From assembly GCF_900155645.1 (NCBI RefSeq), contig NZ_LT706985.1:186001-250000 (forward strand): 64,000 nt of DNA. The letters are read 5' to 3'. The stretch comes from Vaginimicrobium propionicum (lineage in GTDB: Bacteria; Actinomycetota; Actinomycetes; Propionibacteriales; Propionibacteriaceae). The notes beneath the pieces are model-generated. The model worked only from the letters and a program-made list of their open reading frames with translations. It was not told the DNA's origin and searched no databases. The translations under genes were made by a program, and so were the position numbers. Shown one piece after another: positions 45,509-56,789 of the stretch (the first letter of the stretch is position 1; every line of letters starts with the position of its first letter).

Positions 45509-48106
45509 TCAGCTATTTTTCGCGTCTAAGTGCTGGGCAGTGTTGGCTCGTTTTTGGTCAGCAATATTTTCAGTAACAGTTCGCAAGGCCTGCTCAGGTA
45601 GCTTGTGTTCGGCCAAGAACGCTTCAACTTTGCCGATCCAGGCATCATCGGCAAACGGTGTCGGCCACAAATAACGCAGCACCTGTTCGCGAATCGTTGC
45701 TCCGCGAGAAGACCAAACTGATTTCGGATCGCAAATCTGAGCCAAAATATCGAGATATTTATCTCGATAATCCGTGAGCATCTCTTCTTGGCCATAACGG
45801 AAGAAATTTGCTGTGATTTCTTCATTCGTGTGATTAGCCAAGTCACTTTCCATCACTAGCCGCCAGGCATCTGCCTTTGCGGCTGGAATATTTAGTGCAG
45901 CTTTAGCTCCAGCTGCCGATTGGGTGCCTTGAATAGTGTTGTCGCGAGCTAATTCAGCTTCGATGACGTCGATATCGATGGCACCAATTCTCGCTAACGA
46001 ATTAATCGCCAGCCAACGGCGGTCGGAATCAATTACTAGACCCTGAGGTACTTCTTCGCCAGCCAACCAGGCTTTCAGCAATTCAGCTCCAGCCGGGGAG
46101 TCAATGCTGCGGATTAAAGCATCGGCATAACACAGTTGAATATCAGAGGCTGGCTGTGCCTTTTTCAGGTGCTCGGCAAATCCGGCCACCAAACTCGCGC
46201 GGTGAGTCTGGCGATTTTCGGGTGCAGCGAAAGAGGTTGCGGCTCGTGCTAGTTGATTAGTTAGATAGCGAATCGCTGAATCATCGTCTTCGCCCCAAAG
46301 GCCAGCTAGTACAGCATCGATATAGGTTTTTGATGGCAGTTCACCGTCCAGCCACGAGTTTGTCAAAGCTGTCCAAACCATTACCCGTCCCATCGGGTCA
46401 GGCATTTTGGCAATATTTCGCAGTGCAATTTCTTGACTGCGGGGGTCAAGACGTACCTTGACATAGCCAAGATCGCGGTCGTTAAGCAGCACTAGGTCGG
46501 GACGTTTAGTCGAAACCAGGGCGGCAATAGGGGTTGATTCGCCGTGCACATCAACCGGCATTGATTGGGCACACACCAGTTGCCCTTGTTCATCGAAGTT
46601 ATAGCAACCGATAGCTATGGTATGGGTGCGCAAGGTTGGGTGTGCCTCATCAAAAGTCTGGACGATGTCGAAAGAGGTGATGACATCATCTTCATTAGTG
46701 CAAATCTGTGGGTAAAGCGTATTTACGCCAGCAGTTTGCAGCCACTGGCTAGTGAAACCGCTAAGGTCGCGCCCGCTCGCGTTTTCCAGAGCCTCCAAAA
46801 GATCATTGAAAACCGTATTGGAATAGGCATGGTCTACGAAGTACTGTCTAACGCCAGCTATGAACTTATCCTCACCAACATAGCTAACTAATTGTTTAAG
46901 GACGGATGCTCCTTTGGCGTAGGTGATGCCGTCAAAGTTTGCGTCTACGGCGTCCAGATCGACCATGTCGTTGGCTATCGGATGGGTGGTAGGCAATTGG
47001 TCGGCACGATAAGCCCAGGCCTTGCGGGCATTAGCGAATGTCACCCAAGGGTTGCGTCCGCCGTAGCGCTTAGCGATTTCTGCCTGGCAGAAATAGGCCG
47101 ACCATTCAGCGAATGATTCATTTAACCAAATGTCATTCCACCATTTCATTGTTACTAAATCGCCGAACCACATATGAGCCAACTCATGCAAGATGGTGTT
47201 GTCGCGTGCGTCATAGCGATCAGCTCCCACCTTGGAGCGGAAAAGGTATTGGTCTCGGAATGTTACGCAACCAACATTTTCCATCGCGCCAAAATTGAAT
47301 TCTGGAACGAATATTTGATCATATTTGTCGAAAGCGTATTCGCGATTCCATTTTTCTTCATAAACCTCGAATCCACGCTGGGCGGTTTGGCGGATTCGGT
47401 CAGCATCTAAGAATTCTGCCATTGACTCGCGGCAAACCACGGCAGCTGGAATCTCGCCTTTAACAGAGTGAATAGTGCCTGGAGATACGTGGTATTCGCC
47501 ACACACCAAAGCTGTCAGATAGGTGGAAATTGGTGGGGTAGGTGCGAAATCCCATTTGGAGAATTCGTCATCAATCCTTTCAGGGGTTGGGGTAATCGAA
47601 TTAGAGATAGCTACCCAATGGCTCGGGGCAATTAAGGTCAGCTGGAAACTCGCTTTTAGATCAGGTTGCTCAAAATTGGCGTACATCCGTCGAGCATCCG
47701 CCGATTCAAATTGTGAATACAAACTGATTTTAGAGTCAGCAGGATCAACAAAGCGGTGCAGACCTTCGCCAGTATGCGAATAACGCATTAGAGCAGAAAT
47801 AGTTAAAGTATTTTCGCCAGGTTTTGGAGTAAACGGGAAACGGCTACCTTCGTAGTCATCAGTATTTAACGGTTGGCCATTTAACTGAGCATCAAGAACT
47901 TTATCTGCGATAACATCAATCCAAGTTGGCTGACCCGTAGCATCAAAGATAACTTTCGTGGTAGCAACGAAGTTTTTATCGGGATGAGCTAAAGCGGTGG
48001 TATCTGGGTAGCGACCGCTCAAATCAACCAGAACTTCATAGCTATGGGTAGATAGATTATTTGAACGGGTCTCCGCCTCAGCGCGGGTGATATTCTCGCT
48101 GCTCAT
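45509..48106 (-). CDS. pepN: Aminopeptidase N (M1 metallopeptidase)
   Basis: An 865-residue M1 aminopeptidase. The exopeptidase motif GAMENVG near 259, the zinc site HELAHMWFGD near 295 with the third ligand in NESFAEW about 19 residues later, and a Tyr-containing region follow; the C-terminal ERAP-like helical domain fills residues 520-850. It trims N-terminal residues from peptides in the cytoplasm. Start ATG with AAGG ahead. Divergent from the nitroreductase gene, the same neighbour pair as Rv2467/Rv2466c in mycobacteria. Confidence 0.96.
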   Translation of the reverse strand: MSSENITRAEAETRSNNLSTHSYEVLVDLSGRYPDTTALAHPDKNFVATTKVIFDATGQPTWIDVIADKVLDAQLNGQPLNTDDYEGSRFPFTPKPGENTLTISALMRYSHTGEGLHRFVDPADSKISLYSQFESADARRMYANFEQPDLKASFQLTLIAPSHWVAISNSITPTPERIDDEFSKWDFAPTPPISTYLTALVCGEYHVSPGTIHSVKGEIPAAVVCRESMAEFLDADRIRQTAQRGFEVYEEKWNREYAFDKYDQIFVPEFNFGAMENVGCVTFRDQYLFRSKVGADRYDARDNTILHELAHMWFGDLVTMKWWNDIWLNESFAEWSAYFCQAEIAKRYGGRNPWVTFANARKAWAYRADQLPTTHPIANDMVDLDAVDANFDGITYAKGASVLKQLVSYVGEDKFIAGVRQYFVDHAYSNTVFNDLLEALENASGRDLSGFTSQWLQTAGVNTLYPQICTNEDDVITSFDIVQTFDEAHPTLRTHTIAIGCYNFDEQGQLVCAQSMPVDVHGESTPIAALVSTKRPDLVLLNDRDLGYVKVRLDPRSQEIALRNIAKMPDPMGRVMVWTALTNSWLDGELPSKTYIDAVLAGLWGEDDDSAIRYLTNQLARAATSFAAPENRQTHRASLVAGFAEHLKKAQPASDIQLCYADALIRSIDSPAGAELLKAWLAGEEVPQGLVIDSDRRWLAINSLARIGAIDIDVIEAELARDNTIQGTQSAAGAKAALNIPAAKADAWRLVMESDLANHTNEEITANFFRYGQEEMLTDYRDKYLDILAQICDPKSVWSSRGATIREQVLRYLWPTPFADDAWIGKVEAFLAEHKLPEQALRTVTENIADQKRANTAQHLDAKNS

Positions 48107-48287
48107 TTTTGCCTTACTACTTCTAAAATCAGTCTATTTGGATGCAAAGCTGGAAAACTTAGCACACCCACATTAGCGCCGAGGACAATATTCGCCTAGC
48201 GCGGGTGAGTTCAACTCTTTTTGAGTATTTTCGCCAGCTCTCATCGTTATTGTGCAAAGTCTTGTGATAGATGGTTTGCTAGAAGCT

Positions 48288-48890
48288 ATGACTACAAGAG
48301 TTGATTTCTGGTTCGATCCGCTTTGCCCCTGGGCGTGGATGACCTCACGCTGGATGTTAGAGGTCGAGAAAGTTCGTGATGTAAAAACTGTTTTTCACGT
48401 TATGAGTTTGGCGGTTTTGAATGAAGATAGCGATAGTGAATACGCCAAGAATTTAGCGAAAAATGGGCCTATCGGAGTGCGGGCCTGTATCGCCGTTGAA
48501 AAGAAATATGGCTCTGAGGATCTGGCAAAGTTTTATACCGCATTAGGTATTCGCTATCACCTAAATGGAGAAACAAAAGGGGATCCCAAGGTAATTGCTG
48601 CAGCACTTGATGATTGTGGATTTGATAATGAAATAGTTGATATAGCTCAAACTACTGCTCTCGATGATGAAGTTAGAGCTAGTCACCATGCGGGGATGGA
48701 CCCTGTTGGCCAAGATGTCGGCACCCCGGTTTTACATATCAATGGCAAAGCAATGTTTGGCCCGGTAATTTCACCGGCACCAAAAGGCGAAAAAGCAGGT
48801 TTGCTTTTTGATGGCGTAAATCTGGTAACTGCTACTGATGGCTTTTTTGAACTTAAACGAGGACGCGACAGGGGTCCTATTTTTGATTAA
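48288..48890 (+). CDS. Mycothiol-dependent nitroreductase-like DsbA-fold protein
   Basis: A 200-residue thioredoxin/DsbA-fold protein. [11 protein letters not shown] at 6-16 is the active motif of the Rv2466c group (CPWxW/C, here with a single Cys), [19 protein letters not shown] near 142 is the cis-Pro region, and the length fits. Rv2466c in mycobacteria reduces nitro compounds with mycothiol and protects against oxidative stress. Position beside pepN supports orthology. ATG at 48288 chosen; upstream residues from 48252 are not conserved. It implies that the cell makes mycothiol. Confidence 0.85.
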   Translation: MTTRVDFWFDPLCPWAWMTSRWMLEVEKVRDVKTVFHVMSLAVLNEDSDSEYAKNLAKNGPIGVRACIAVEKKYGSEDLAKFYTALGIRYHLNGETKGDPKVIAAALDDCGFDNEIVDIAQTTALDDEVRASHHAGMDPVGQDVGTPVLHINGKAMFGPVISPAPKGEKAGLLFDGVNLVTATDGFFELKRGRDRGPIFD

Positions 48891-48950
48891 GAACATATTT
48901 CGCTATTTGCTCTAAAATAGATATCCAGAGTTTGATTTGGAGGCTTGGGG

Positions 48951-49754
48951 ATGTCCGTTGAGCCGCACCCGCGCGATTTGCCTCGTTGGGCGAAAGTCGA
49001 CGATGTCGCGCTGACGCCCGGACGTGGGCAATATCCTGCCCCCAGGCGCGCTTTGTTGGCTCCACAATCGCAGACCTTCAATCTCAACGCATCCCCAAGG
49101 CGTGCGCTGATTGAACCGTCCCGTAAAATAATCAAGGTTCCCGAACTAAGCCCCGAACAATTACGAAATTTGCAGCGTGCCCGTCGAGGTGCACCGGTGA
49201 GAGCTTTCTTGGATCGGCTCTTTGATGGTTTCGACGCTCAGCGTGCCAGACGTGGTCTAGTTGATCCGGCTAGAGTAGTGGCGGCTCAGTTAATGAAATT
49301 ATCTGAGCTTGACCCACGATGGGGTTTCGTCCAGGCATTGAGAATGGATGACGGCCATATCAACCTTGACCACTGGGTTGTCGGGCCGGGTGGGTTATAC
49401 CTGTTGTCAACTAAAGTTCACCCCGGTTCGAGGCTTTATGTTGCTGGCGATAACTTTTTAGTTGACGGCAAAGACGCCCCATACGTTCCAAAAATGCGTG
49501 AAACAGCCTTGGAAAACGCTGAGGCGCTGGCGGCCAATATGCGTTGGGATTTAGACGTTATGGGGGTCATCGTTCCCCTAGATGATCGTCAGCTGACCGT
49601 CGATCTGCAGCCCTATGCTGTCCAAGTACTAGATGAAGACGGGTTAGTAGATTGGCTGGTTAATCGTCCGGACGAATTAACTAAGCGCCAGGTTCTAGCG
49701 GCCTATAACGCTGCTCGAAATAGTTCATCGTGGGGGCCAAAGTTTGGCGCTTAG
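48951..49754 (+). CDS. NERD-domain-like protein
   Basis: A 267-residue protein. After a basic 110-residue N-terminal part, residues 125-235 resemble a nuclease-related (NERD) fold: INLDHWVVGPGGLYLLSTKVHPG has the family's 'D..VVGP.G.F...TK' with Asp and Lys of a PD-(D/E)xK-type centre, then VDGKDAPYVPKMRETALENAEAL. NERD proteins are thought to act on DNA or RNA; activity is unproven here. ATG with GGAGG seven bases ahead. It lies between the nitroreductase gene and ligA. Confidence 0.6.
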   Translation: MSVEPHPRDLPRWAKVDDVALTPGRGQYPAPRRALLAPQSQTFNLNASPRRALIEPSRKIIKVPELSPEQLRNLQRARRGAPVRAFLDRLFDGFDAQRARRGLVDPARVVAAQLMKLSELDPRWGFVQALRMDDGHINLDHWVVGPGGLYLLSTKVHPGSRLYVAGDNFLVDGKDAPYVPKMRETALENAEALAANMRWDLDVMGVIVPLDDRQLTVDLQPYAVQVLDEDGLVDWLVNRPDELTKRQVLAAYNAARNSSSWGPKFGA

Positions 49755-49833
49755 CCCTCTCGGCTATGGCCGTTGTCAGGGTAAGCTTTGGCTAGTGCTC
49801 TGGCATTGAGACCAGCTTGAGCCAGCCAGGTAG

Positions 49834-51996
<2,163 letters not shown>

Positions 51997-52048
51997 GCAA
52001 ATCTTTGGCGTTACACATAAAAATCCTTAGGTCTGGAATAATTAACTT

Positions 52049-52501
52049 ATGCGTGTTCACATTGCTACAGATCATGCAGCCTTTGAGCTGAAAGAATTTC
52101 TTGTCGCCGGGCTCCGCGACGCCGGATATGACGTCGTTGACCACGGTGCTAAAACCTATAACGATCAAGACGATTATCCCGACTTTGTTATCCCGGCGGC
52201 CGAGGCAGTGGTAGCCGAGCTAGATCAGGGTTCGTTGGGAATAGTTCTCGGCGGCTCGGGTAACGGCGAGCAAATCGCCGCTAACAAGGTGAAAGGCATT
52301 CGGGCTGCCTGGGCTGACACTATCGAGTTAGCCCAACTTGGACGCCAACACAACAACGCCAACGTGTTGTCTTTGGGTGGGAGAGTGGTTAGCAATGAAT
52401 CAGGTTTGGAGATTGCCAAGGCTTTCTTAGAAACCAAGTTCACTGATAATGGACGCCATCTGCGCCGGATAAATAAGATACGCGACTACGAAAACCGCTA
52501 A
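52049..52501 (+). CDS. rpiB: Ribose 5-phosphate isomerase B
   Basis: A 150-residue isomerase interconverting ribose 5-phosphate and ribulose 5-phosphate. ATDHAAFELKE at 6-16 and GGSGNGEQIAANKVKGIRAA near 69-88 are family motifs; the Glu in NGEQ replaces the Cys base of the E. coli-type enzyme, as in mycobacterial RpiB. If gluconate feeds the pentose phosphate pathway, this enzyme would act next. No clear ribosome site; the start is the first ATG. Its stop overlaps the convergent small gene by 4 bases. Confidence 0.95.
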   Translation: MRVHIATDHAAFELKEFLVAGLRDAGYDVVDHGAKTYNDQDDYPDFVIPAAEAVVAELDQGSLGIVLGGSGNGEQIAANKVKGIRAAWADTIELAQLGRQHNNANVLSLGGRVVSNESGLEIAKAFLETKFTDNGRHLRRINKIRDYENR

Positions 52502-52668
52502 TTCAAACGTTGCCCATTCATTCGGGCAACCAACGAAGCTATTACCTGATTAGGTTTAAGATTTTTAATTTGATGCTCGGGCTCGGGAAGATTTAATTCT
52601 CGAGCCCGCAGCGCTCTATCGTAATCAACCATTTTGGTGATGCCGTCACGCCCCAATTCACGGGTCAT
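52498..52668 (-). CDS. Unrecognised small protein, 56 residues
   Basis: A 56-residue frame read on the minus strand from ATG at 52668, with AGGAGAG five bases ahead (CTGCA spacer), to TAG overlapping the rpiB stop. The protein is charged and soluble: MTRELGRDGITKMVDYDRAL at the start, then RARELNLPEPEHQIKNLKPN, then VIASLVARMNGQRLN. The ribosome site, clean open frame and codon use like the neighbours argue that it is real. I do not recognise a family. It may be regulatory or a partner of RpiB; nothing shows this. Confidence 0.6.
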   Translation of the reverse strand: MTRELGRDGITKMVDYDRALRARELNLPEPEHQIKNLKPNQVIASLVARMNGQRLN

Positions 52669-53091
52669 TGCAGCTCTCCTCTTTGGCGATTGTTCCGATC
52701 ATCTAGCCAACGGCTGAATCAGCTTTGGCATCATCCCTAGTTTGGGGCAAGTGGGCGGCTCGCGTCTAGGGACACGCTCACTTTTCCAAAACGTCAACAA
52801 GGAAAGAAAAGCAACCCCACCGGAGTTTGAAACACAACAGCCGAATCATCGGGCCATCCCTAACGCGAGCCTGGCAAACACAATAACACACCCGACGCCC
52901 GCCGGGGTTGGGGGTGAGGTTTTGGGTAAAAAATGGGTAAAAAAGTTTTGCCGCTAGATGCTGGTTTGTGCGTGAAAATCTTTACCCGGTAAAAAACGAA
53001 AACACCAGATTAACCCTCTAGACTCCCGATAACACCTCATCGGGTTGGGGGTAAAACACGTAGCCAAACAGCTAAAACTCGGAAAATCACC
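52669..53091. other. Intergenic stretch between the small gene and tRNA-Pro
   Basis: About 420 bases without a supported gene. A frame at 52742-52957 encodes no recognisable protein and lacks a ribosome site. The right half has four GGTAAAA-type motifs (52924, 52935, 52988, 53049) and a short dyad TTTACC-C-GGTAAA at 52981. Being just downstream of a tRNA 3' end, it could be a relic of an integration site. Confidence 0.4.
52923..52944. repeat. Tandem TGGGTAAAAAA repeat
   Basis: Two exact adjacent copies of the 11-base unit TGGGTAAAAAA. Related single copies (GGTAAAAAA at 52988, GGGTAAAA at 53049) lie closer to the tRNA gene. Such direct repeats beside a tRNA resemble arm-type integrase sites, but no integrase gene is visible. 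Confidence 0.75.
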
Positions 53092-53167
53092 TGGTCGGGG
53101 CGGCGGGACTCGAACCCGCGATCTCCTGCTCCCAAAGCAGGCGCGCTAGCCACTACGCTACGCCCCG
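53092..53167 (-). tRNA. tRNA-Pro (TGG)
   Basis: On the minus strand a complete cloverleaf: acceptor CGGGGCG/CGCCCCG, D arm, anticodon stem CCTGC/GCAGG with loop TTTGGGA (anticodon TGG), T arm GCGGG-TTCGAGT-CCCGC, discriminator A and an encoded CCA end. It reads proline CCA/CCN codons. Confidence 0.95.
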
Positions 53168-53192
53168 TTACTGGTTGATCTTAGCCAACCCG

Positions 53193-53263
53193 AGCGGACG
53201 ACGGGAATCGAACCCGCGTTGCCAGTTTGGAAGACTGGGGCTCTACCATTGAGCTACGTCCGC
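53193..53263 (-). tRNA. tRNA-Gly (TCC)
   Basis: On the minus strand: acceptor GCGGACG/CGTCCGC, D arm GCTC/GAGC, anticodon stem CCAGT/ACTGG with loop CTTCCAA (anticodon TCC), T arm with TTCGATT, discriminator T. CCA is not encoded. It is 25 bases upstream of tRNA-Pro and probably co-transcribed with it. Confidence 0.95.
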
Positions 53264-53451
53264 GCGTCACTATTAGGCAACTCGGCTATGCTAGCCGATT
53301 CTGGGGCTAAATGCGCAACTGGCTAGCAAATGTGATGCTATCCACGGTTAGGGACTCGTTAAGGTCTAGGAGTAATGATCTGTTGGGGAACAGTATGTGC
53401 CCATCAATGCAACTAGGCTTTTGCTAGTACTCGAATAGAAGGCGGATGATA

Positions 53452-54141
53452 ATGCCGTACCAACCTACCCAAAAAGAGCAGAATTTCTTTCTCGATGTTA
53501 TCGAGGTCTCACAGGTGGCTAGCCACATGAGGCGAGTGAAGTTTCAGGCCAAAGACCTACTGGCGCAAACCCCAGTAACGAATTCGTCGCCGATATCATG
53601 TTGGTTCTCCGATGAATATGACGAATATATGCGTAGCTATACCATCGTCAATATCGACCGAGATAACGCCACATTGGAAATGTATTTTCTACTTCACCCA
53701 GGGCAGGGGCCGGCAACCAATTGGGCACGCAATGTAAAAGTTGGTGACGAGTTATATGTCACTTACTACGGTTCTAAAGGGTTCCAATTGCCTAGCCCAG
53801 CACCTAAAGGAATACTTTTTATTGCCGACGGTGCCGGTGTGGCATATGTGAATGCTGCCGCAGAAATGATTCCCGAAGATATGGGTCTTAAAATCATCTT
53901 GGTACGTCATAATCCTCAAGATGATGACGTACCCACAATTAGATCTTCGACCTGGGTTGATGCAAACCAGCTCGAGGAAGAATTAGCTGGCAATGATTGG
54001 TCAGATTGGGCGGCAGACATTATTTGTGAGGCGGGGGTTGCACAGCAAGCGCGTAAAATTTTGAGCGAAAAATTGCCTCGTGAGCGGCTTCATTTACATG
54101 CATATTGGACGATTTGCGGGTCTATGGGAACCTCGAAATGA
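53452..54141 (+). CDS. Siderophore-interacting FAD-binding protein
   Basis: A 229-residue flavin reductase-like protein (SIP family). RSYTIVNIDRDN near 61 corresponds to the FAD motif R-x-Y-(S/T), and GPATNWARNVKVGDEL near 85 is typical; the C-terminal half (ILFIADGAGVAYVNAAAEM near 120) is the NAD(P)H-binding region. Such enzymes reduce ferric siderophores in the cytoplasm. I chose ATG at 53452, with AAGGCGG six bases ahead, over 53446. No siderophore transporter is adjacent, so its substrate could be host haem or an imported siderophore encoded elsewhere. Confidence 0.82.
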   Translation: MPYQPTQKEQNFFLDVIEVSQVASHMRRVKFQAKDLLAQTPVTNSSPISCWFSDEYDEYMRSYTIVNIDRDNATLEMYFLLHPGQGPATNWARNVKVGDELYVTYYGSKGFQLPSPAPKGILFIADGAGVAYVNAAAEMIPEDMGLKIILVRHNPQDDDVPTIRSSTWVDANQLEEELAGNDWSDWAADIICEAGVAQQARKILSEKLPRERLHLHAYWTICGSMGTSK

Positions 54142-54239
54142 AAATACTGTTTGGCCAGCGTAGTCTTGGCTAGATATTATTCAACGGTTGCAGCAAGATA
54201 AGTTGCGTAAAGACAAGTCAATGAATATCAGGAGACCAA

Positions 54240-55667
54240 GTGCCAAGCGCTGTCGAGCAGATTAACCCGACAAGGGTAAAGCTAACTATTGAGGTACCTT
54301 TCGCTGAGCTGGAGCCAGCGATTGACCAGGCTTATAAGCAGATCGCGAATCAGGTTAACCTGCCTGGATTCCGTAAAGGTAAAGTTCCTCCGCGCCTTAT
54401 CGATCAGCGTTTTGGTCGTGGCGTGGTATTGCAAGAAGCCATAAATGACTATTTGCCAACCGCCTACGCCTCAGCTGTCAAGGACAATGAGATCCACCCA
54501 CTAGGTCAGCCAGAGATTGACATTACTGAGCTGGATGATGGCAATAAGGTGATTTTCAGCGCCGAGGTGGATGTGCGTCCAGAATTCGAGTTGCCGAATT
54601 TCTCAGAAATCTTTGTGGAGGTGCCAGCAGTCAAGGTGGACGATGAGGTCGTCAACCAGCGTGTTGAACTGCTACGCACCCAATTTGCTGACTTAAACGA
54701 GGTAGACCGGGCTGGTAGCAAGGGTGATGTTGCGGTATTTAACCTAACTGCCACCAAAGACGGTAACCCCCTTGAGGATGCTGAAGCCAAGGATATGCAG
54801 TACCGCATTGGTGACGGCGGCATGATTGATGGCCTAGATGAGGCCCTAGAAGGTATGAAGGCTGGAGACTCGAAGTCGTTTTCCACCAAACTCGTCGGTG
54901 GCTCGCTGAAGGATGTTCAAGCTGAGGTTGAAGTTGAGGTTTCCAAGGTGATGGAGCAGAAACTACCTGAGCTAAACGATGACTTCTCCCAATTAGTCTC
55001 CGAATTCGACACCGTAGATGAAATGATTGATGACTTGCGTGAAAATCTGGTGCGCATGTCACGACTACAGCAAGCTAATGCAGCCCGCGAGCTTGTTCTA
55101 GAAGAGGTTGTAAAGAAGGTCGAATTCGAATTACCGGCCAAGCTACTCGAAGACGAAAAGAAGGCTCGCCATGAAGCCATCGAGAATCAACTCAAGCAGG
55201 CAGGATTGACCGTAGAAGAATACCTGAAGAACAATCCTGAAGAAGGTGAAGATCCGGACGCCTTCTGGACGCTCATTGACAAGCGCGCCGACGAAGGTTT
55301 GCGCGCCCAAATCATTTTGGATCAGGTGGCTGACACTTCTGAGATACCAGTGTCTCAGGAAGAGTTGACGGCTTTGATTATCCAGAAAGCTCAGCAGTCT
55401 GGGCGTAGCGCCGAAGAAGAAATGAGCCACATGTTGGAACACAACCACATGGGCGAATGGATGGGCGAGGTGCGCCGCGGCAAGGCTTTGGGTCAGATCG
55501 TTGCCGAGGCGAATATTGCCGATGATTCTGGCGCGAAACTTGCTTTAGACAAGCTAAATAGCGATGGCACTATCGCCGAGGAAGATTCAGCTGAAAAAGA
55601 AGACCCTGAAACAGCTGACCAGGCAGAGGCTGCTGATAGCGAAGAAGAAAGCGATAGCAACGCTTAA
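54240..55667 (+). CDS. tig: Trigger factor
   Basis: A 475-residue ribosome-bound chaperone and prolyl isomerase. The ribosome-binding signature GFRKGKVPP lies at 43-51, the FKBP-type domain about 155-245 with FNLTATKDGNPLEDAE, and the helical C-terminal arms follow to 425. An acidic tail (about 440-475, rich in Glu, Asp and Ser) closes it, as in other actinobacteria. GTG start with CAGGAG ahead. Upstream of clpP-clpX as usual. Confidence 0.97.
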   Translation: MPSAVEQINPTRVKLTIEVPFAELEPAIDQAYKQIANQVNLPGFRKGKVPPRLIDQRFGRGVVLQEAINDYLPTAYASAVKDNEIHPLGQPEIDITELDDGNKVIFSAEVDVRPEFELPNFSEIFVEVPAVKVDDEVVNQRVELLRTQFADLNEVDRAGSKGDVAVFNLTATKDGNPLEDAEAKDMQYRIGDGGMIDGLDEALEGMKAGDSKSFSTKLVGGSLKDVQAEVEVEVSKVMEQKLPELNDDFSQLVSEFDTVDEMIDDLRENLVRMSRLQQANAARELVLEEVVKKVEFELPAKLLEDEKKARHEAIENQLKQAGLTVEEYLKNNPEEGEDPDAFWTLIDKRADEGLRAQIILDQVADTSEIPVSQEELTALIIQKAQQSGRSAEEEMSHMLEHNHMGEWMGEVRRGKALGQIVAEANIADDSGAKLALDKLNSDGTIAEEDSAEKEDPETADQAEAADSEEESDSNA

Positions 55668-55685
55668 TCAAAACGATTGAAAATC

Positions 55686-56768
55686 ATGGAGCCAAGAAAC
55701 GACCAGCAACCTGGCAGTCATGGACTGCCTAGGTTGGTGGTCGTTTTGCTTGGTTTAGCTGGAGCGCTCATCACTTTGGCGCTGATGCATGAATATGCTT
55801 CAATAATTGGCCCGCTGCTACTGGCCTTAAATCTGCTGATTACTGCTTATCCAGTGCATTATTGGCTGGTTAAGAAAGGCACCCCAGCTTGGTTGGCCGC
55901 CATTGTCATGATGTTAGGTGTTTACGCCGTCCTGGTTGCGATGGTTGCAGGTTTAGCTTGGTCGGTCGCTGAAATGGTTAACGTCCTACCGAATTATGCT
56001 GCCGAATGGAATAGCCTTTATCACTCCACTCTTGACTTGGCTGAGCGTGTAGGTTTCGATGCTTCTCAGTTAGCGAATCTATTTAGTGCTATTGACCCAA
56101 ACTCGATTATCAGTGCTGCAGGTTCCATCTTTTCTGGTGCGTCCGGATTTATGGGCATGTTGATAATTATCGTCATGGCGATTTTCTTTATGGCGATGGA
56201 CGCCACCGGGTTTTCCTCAAGAATGCGCTGGCTAAACAGAATTAGACCAAACACTAGTGCTGCGCTTGTCCAATTTGCTCAAGGGGTACGTCGCTATTGG
56301 CTTGTGACTACGATCTTTGGTTTGATAGTCGCCATTTTAGACGGCATCGCCTTGCAGATAATGGATGTGCCTTTGGTATTGGTTTGGGCATTATTTAGTT
56401 TCTTAACTAACTACATTCCAAATATTGGCTTTGTTATCGGCTTATTGCCGCCAGCCCTAGTAGCGTTATTCGCTAATGGGTGGCAGACAGCTGTAGCGGT
56501 AATAGTTGTTTATTCGGTATTGAATTTTGTTGTTCAATCGTTGATCCAACCAAGATTTACTGGCGAATCGGTTGGTGTAACCCCGACAGTGTCATTCATA
56601 TCCTTGCTGTTGTGGTCTGTAGTGCTCGGCGGTATTGGCTCCTTGCTGGCCTTGCCAATGACTTTGTTAGTCAAGGCTCTATTGATCGATATTGACCCCA
56701 AATCTAGGTGGGCAGGATTATTGATTAATTCTAGAGCCGAAGACGCTTTAGAGCCTGGCGACCTATAG
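55686..56768 (+). CDS. AI-2E family membrane protein (1)
   Basis: A 360-residue membrane protein with about seven segments. The C-terminal half has the family core FLTNYIPNIGFVIGLLPP near 246 and QPRFTGESVGVTP near 289. The family includes the supposed AI-2 exporter TqsA and sodium/proton antiporters; function differs between members. ATG at 55686 chosen; no clear ribosome site precedes it or the TTG at 55677. It is followed 21 bases later by a paralogue. Confidence 0.82.
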   Translation: MEPRNDQQPGSHGLPRLVVVLLGLAGALITLALMHEYASIIGPLLLALNLLITAYPVHYWLVKKGTPAWLAAIVMMLGVYAVLVAMVAGLAWSVAEMVNVLPNYAAEWNSLYHSTLDLAERVGFDASQLANLFSAIDPNSIISAAGSIFSGASGFMGMLIIIVMAIFFMAMDATGFSSRMRWLNRIRPNTSAALVQFAQGVRRYWLVTTIFGLIVAILDGIALQIMDVPLVLVWALFSFLTNYIPNIGFVIGLLPPALVALFANGWQTAVAVIVVYSVLNFVVQSLIQPRFTGESVGVTPTVSFISLLLWSVVLGGIGSLLALPMTLLVKALLIDIDPKSRWAGLLINSRAEDALEPGDL

Positions 56769-56789
56769 CCTTTAGCCAGGGAGGCTGTT

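Noticed and set aside
52742-52957. 71-residue open frame in the gap before tRNA-Pro
   Set aside because: No ribosome site, no recognisable domain, odd composition, and a repeat inside it; more likely non-coding.
54506-55448. Several open frames opposite tig
   Set aside because: Long antisense frames are expected from the codon bias of tig; Ser/Arg-rich translations match no family.
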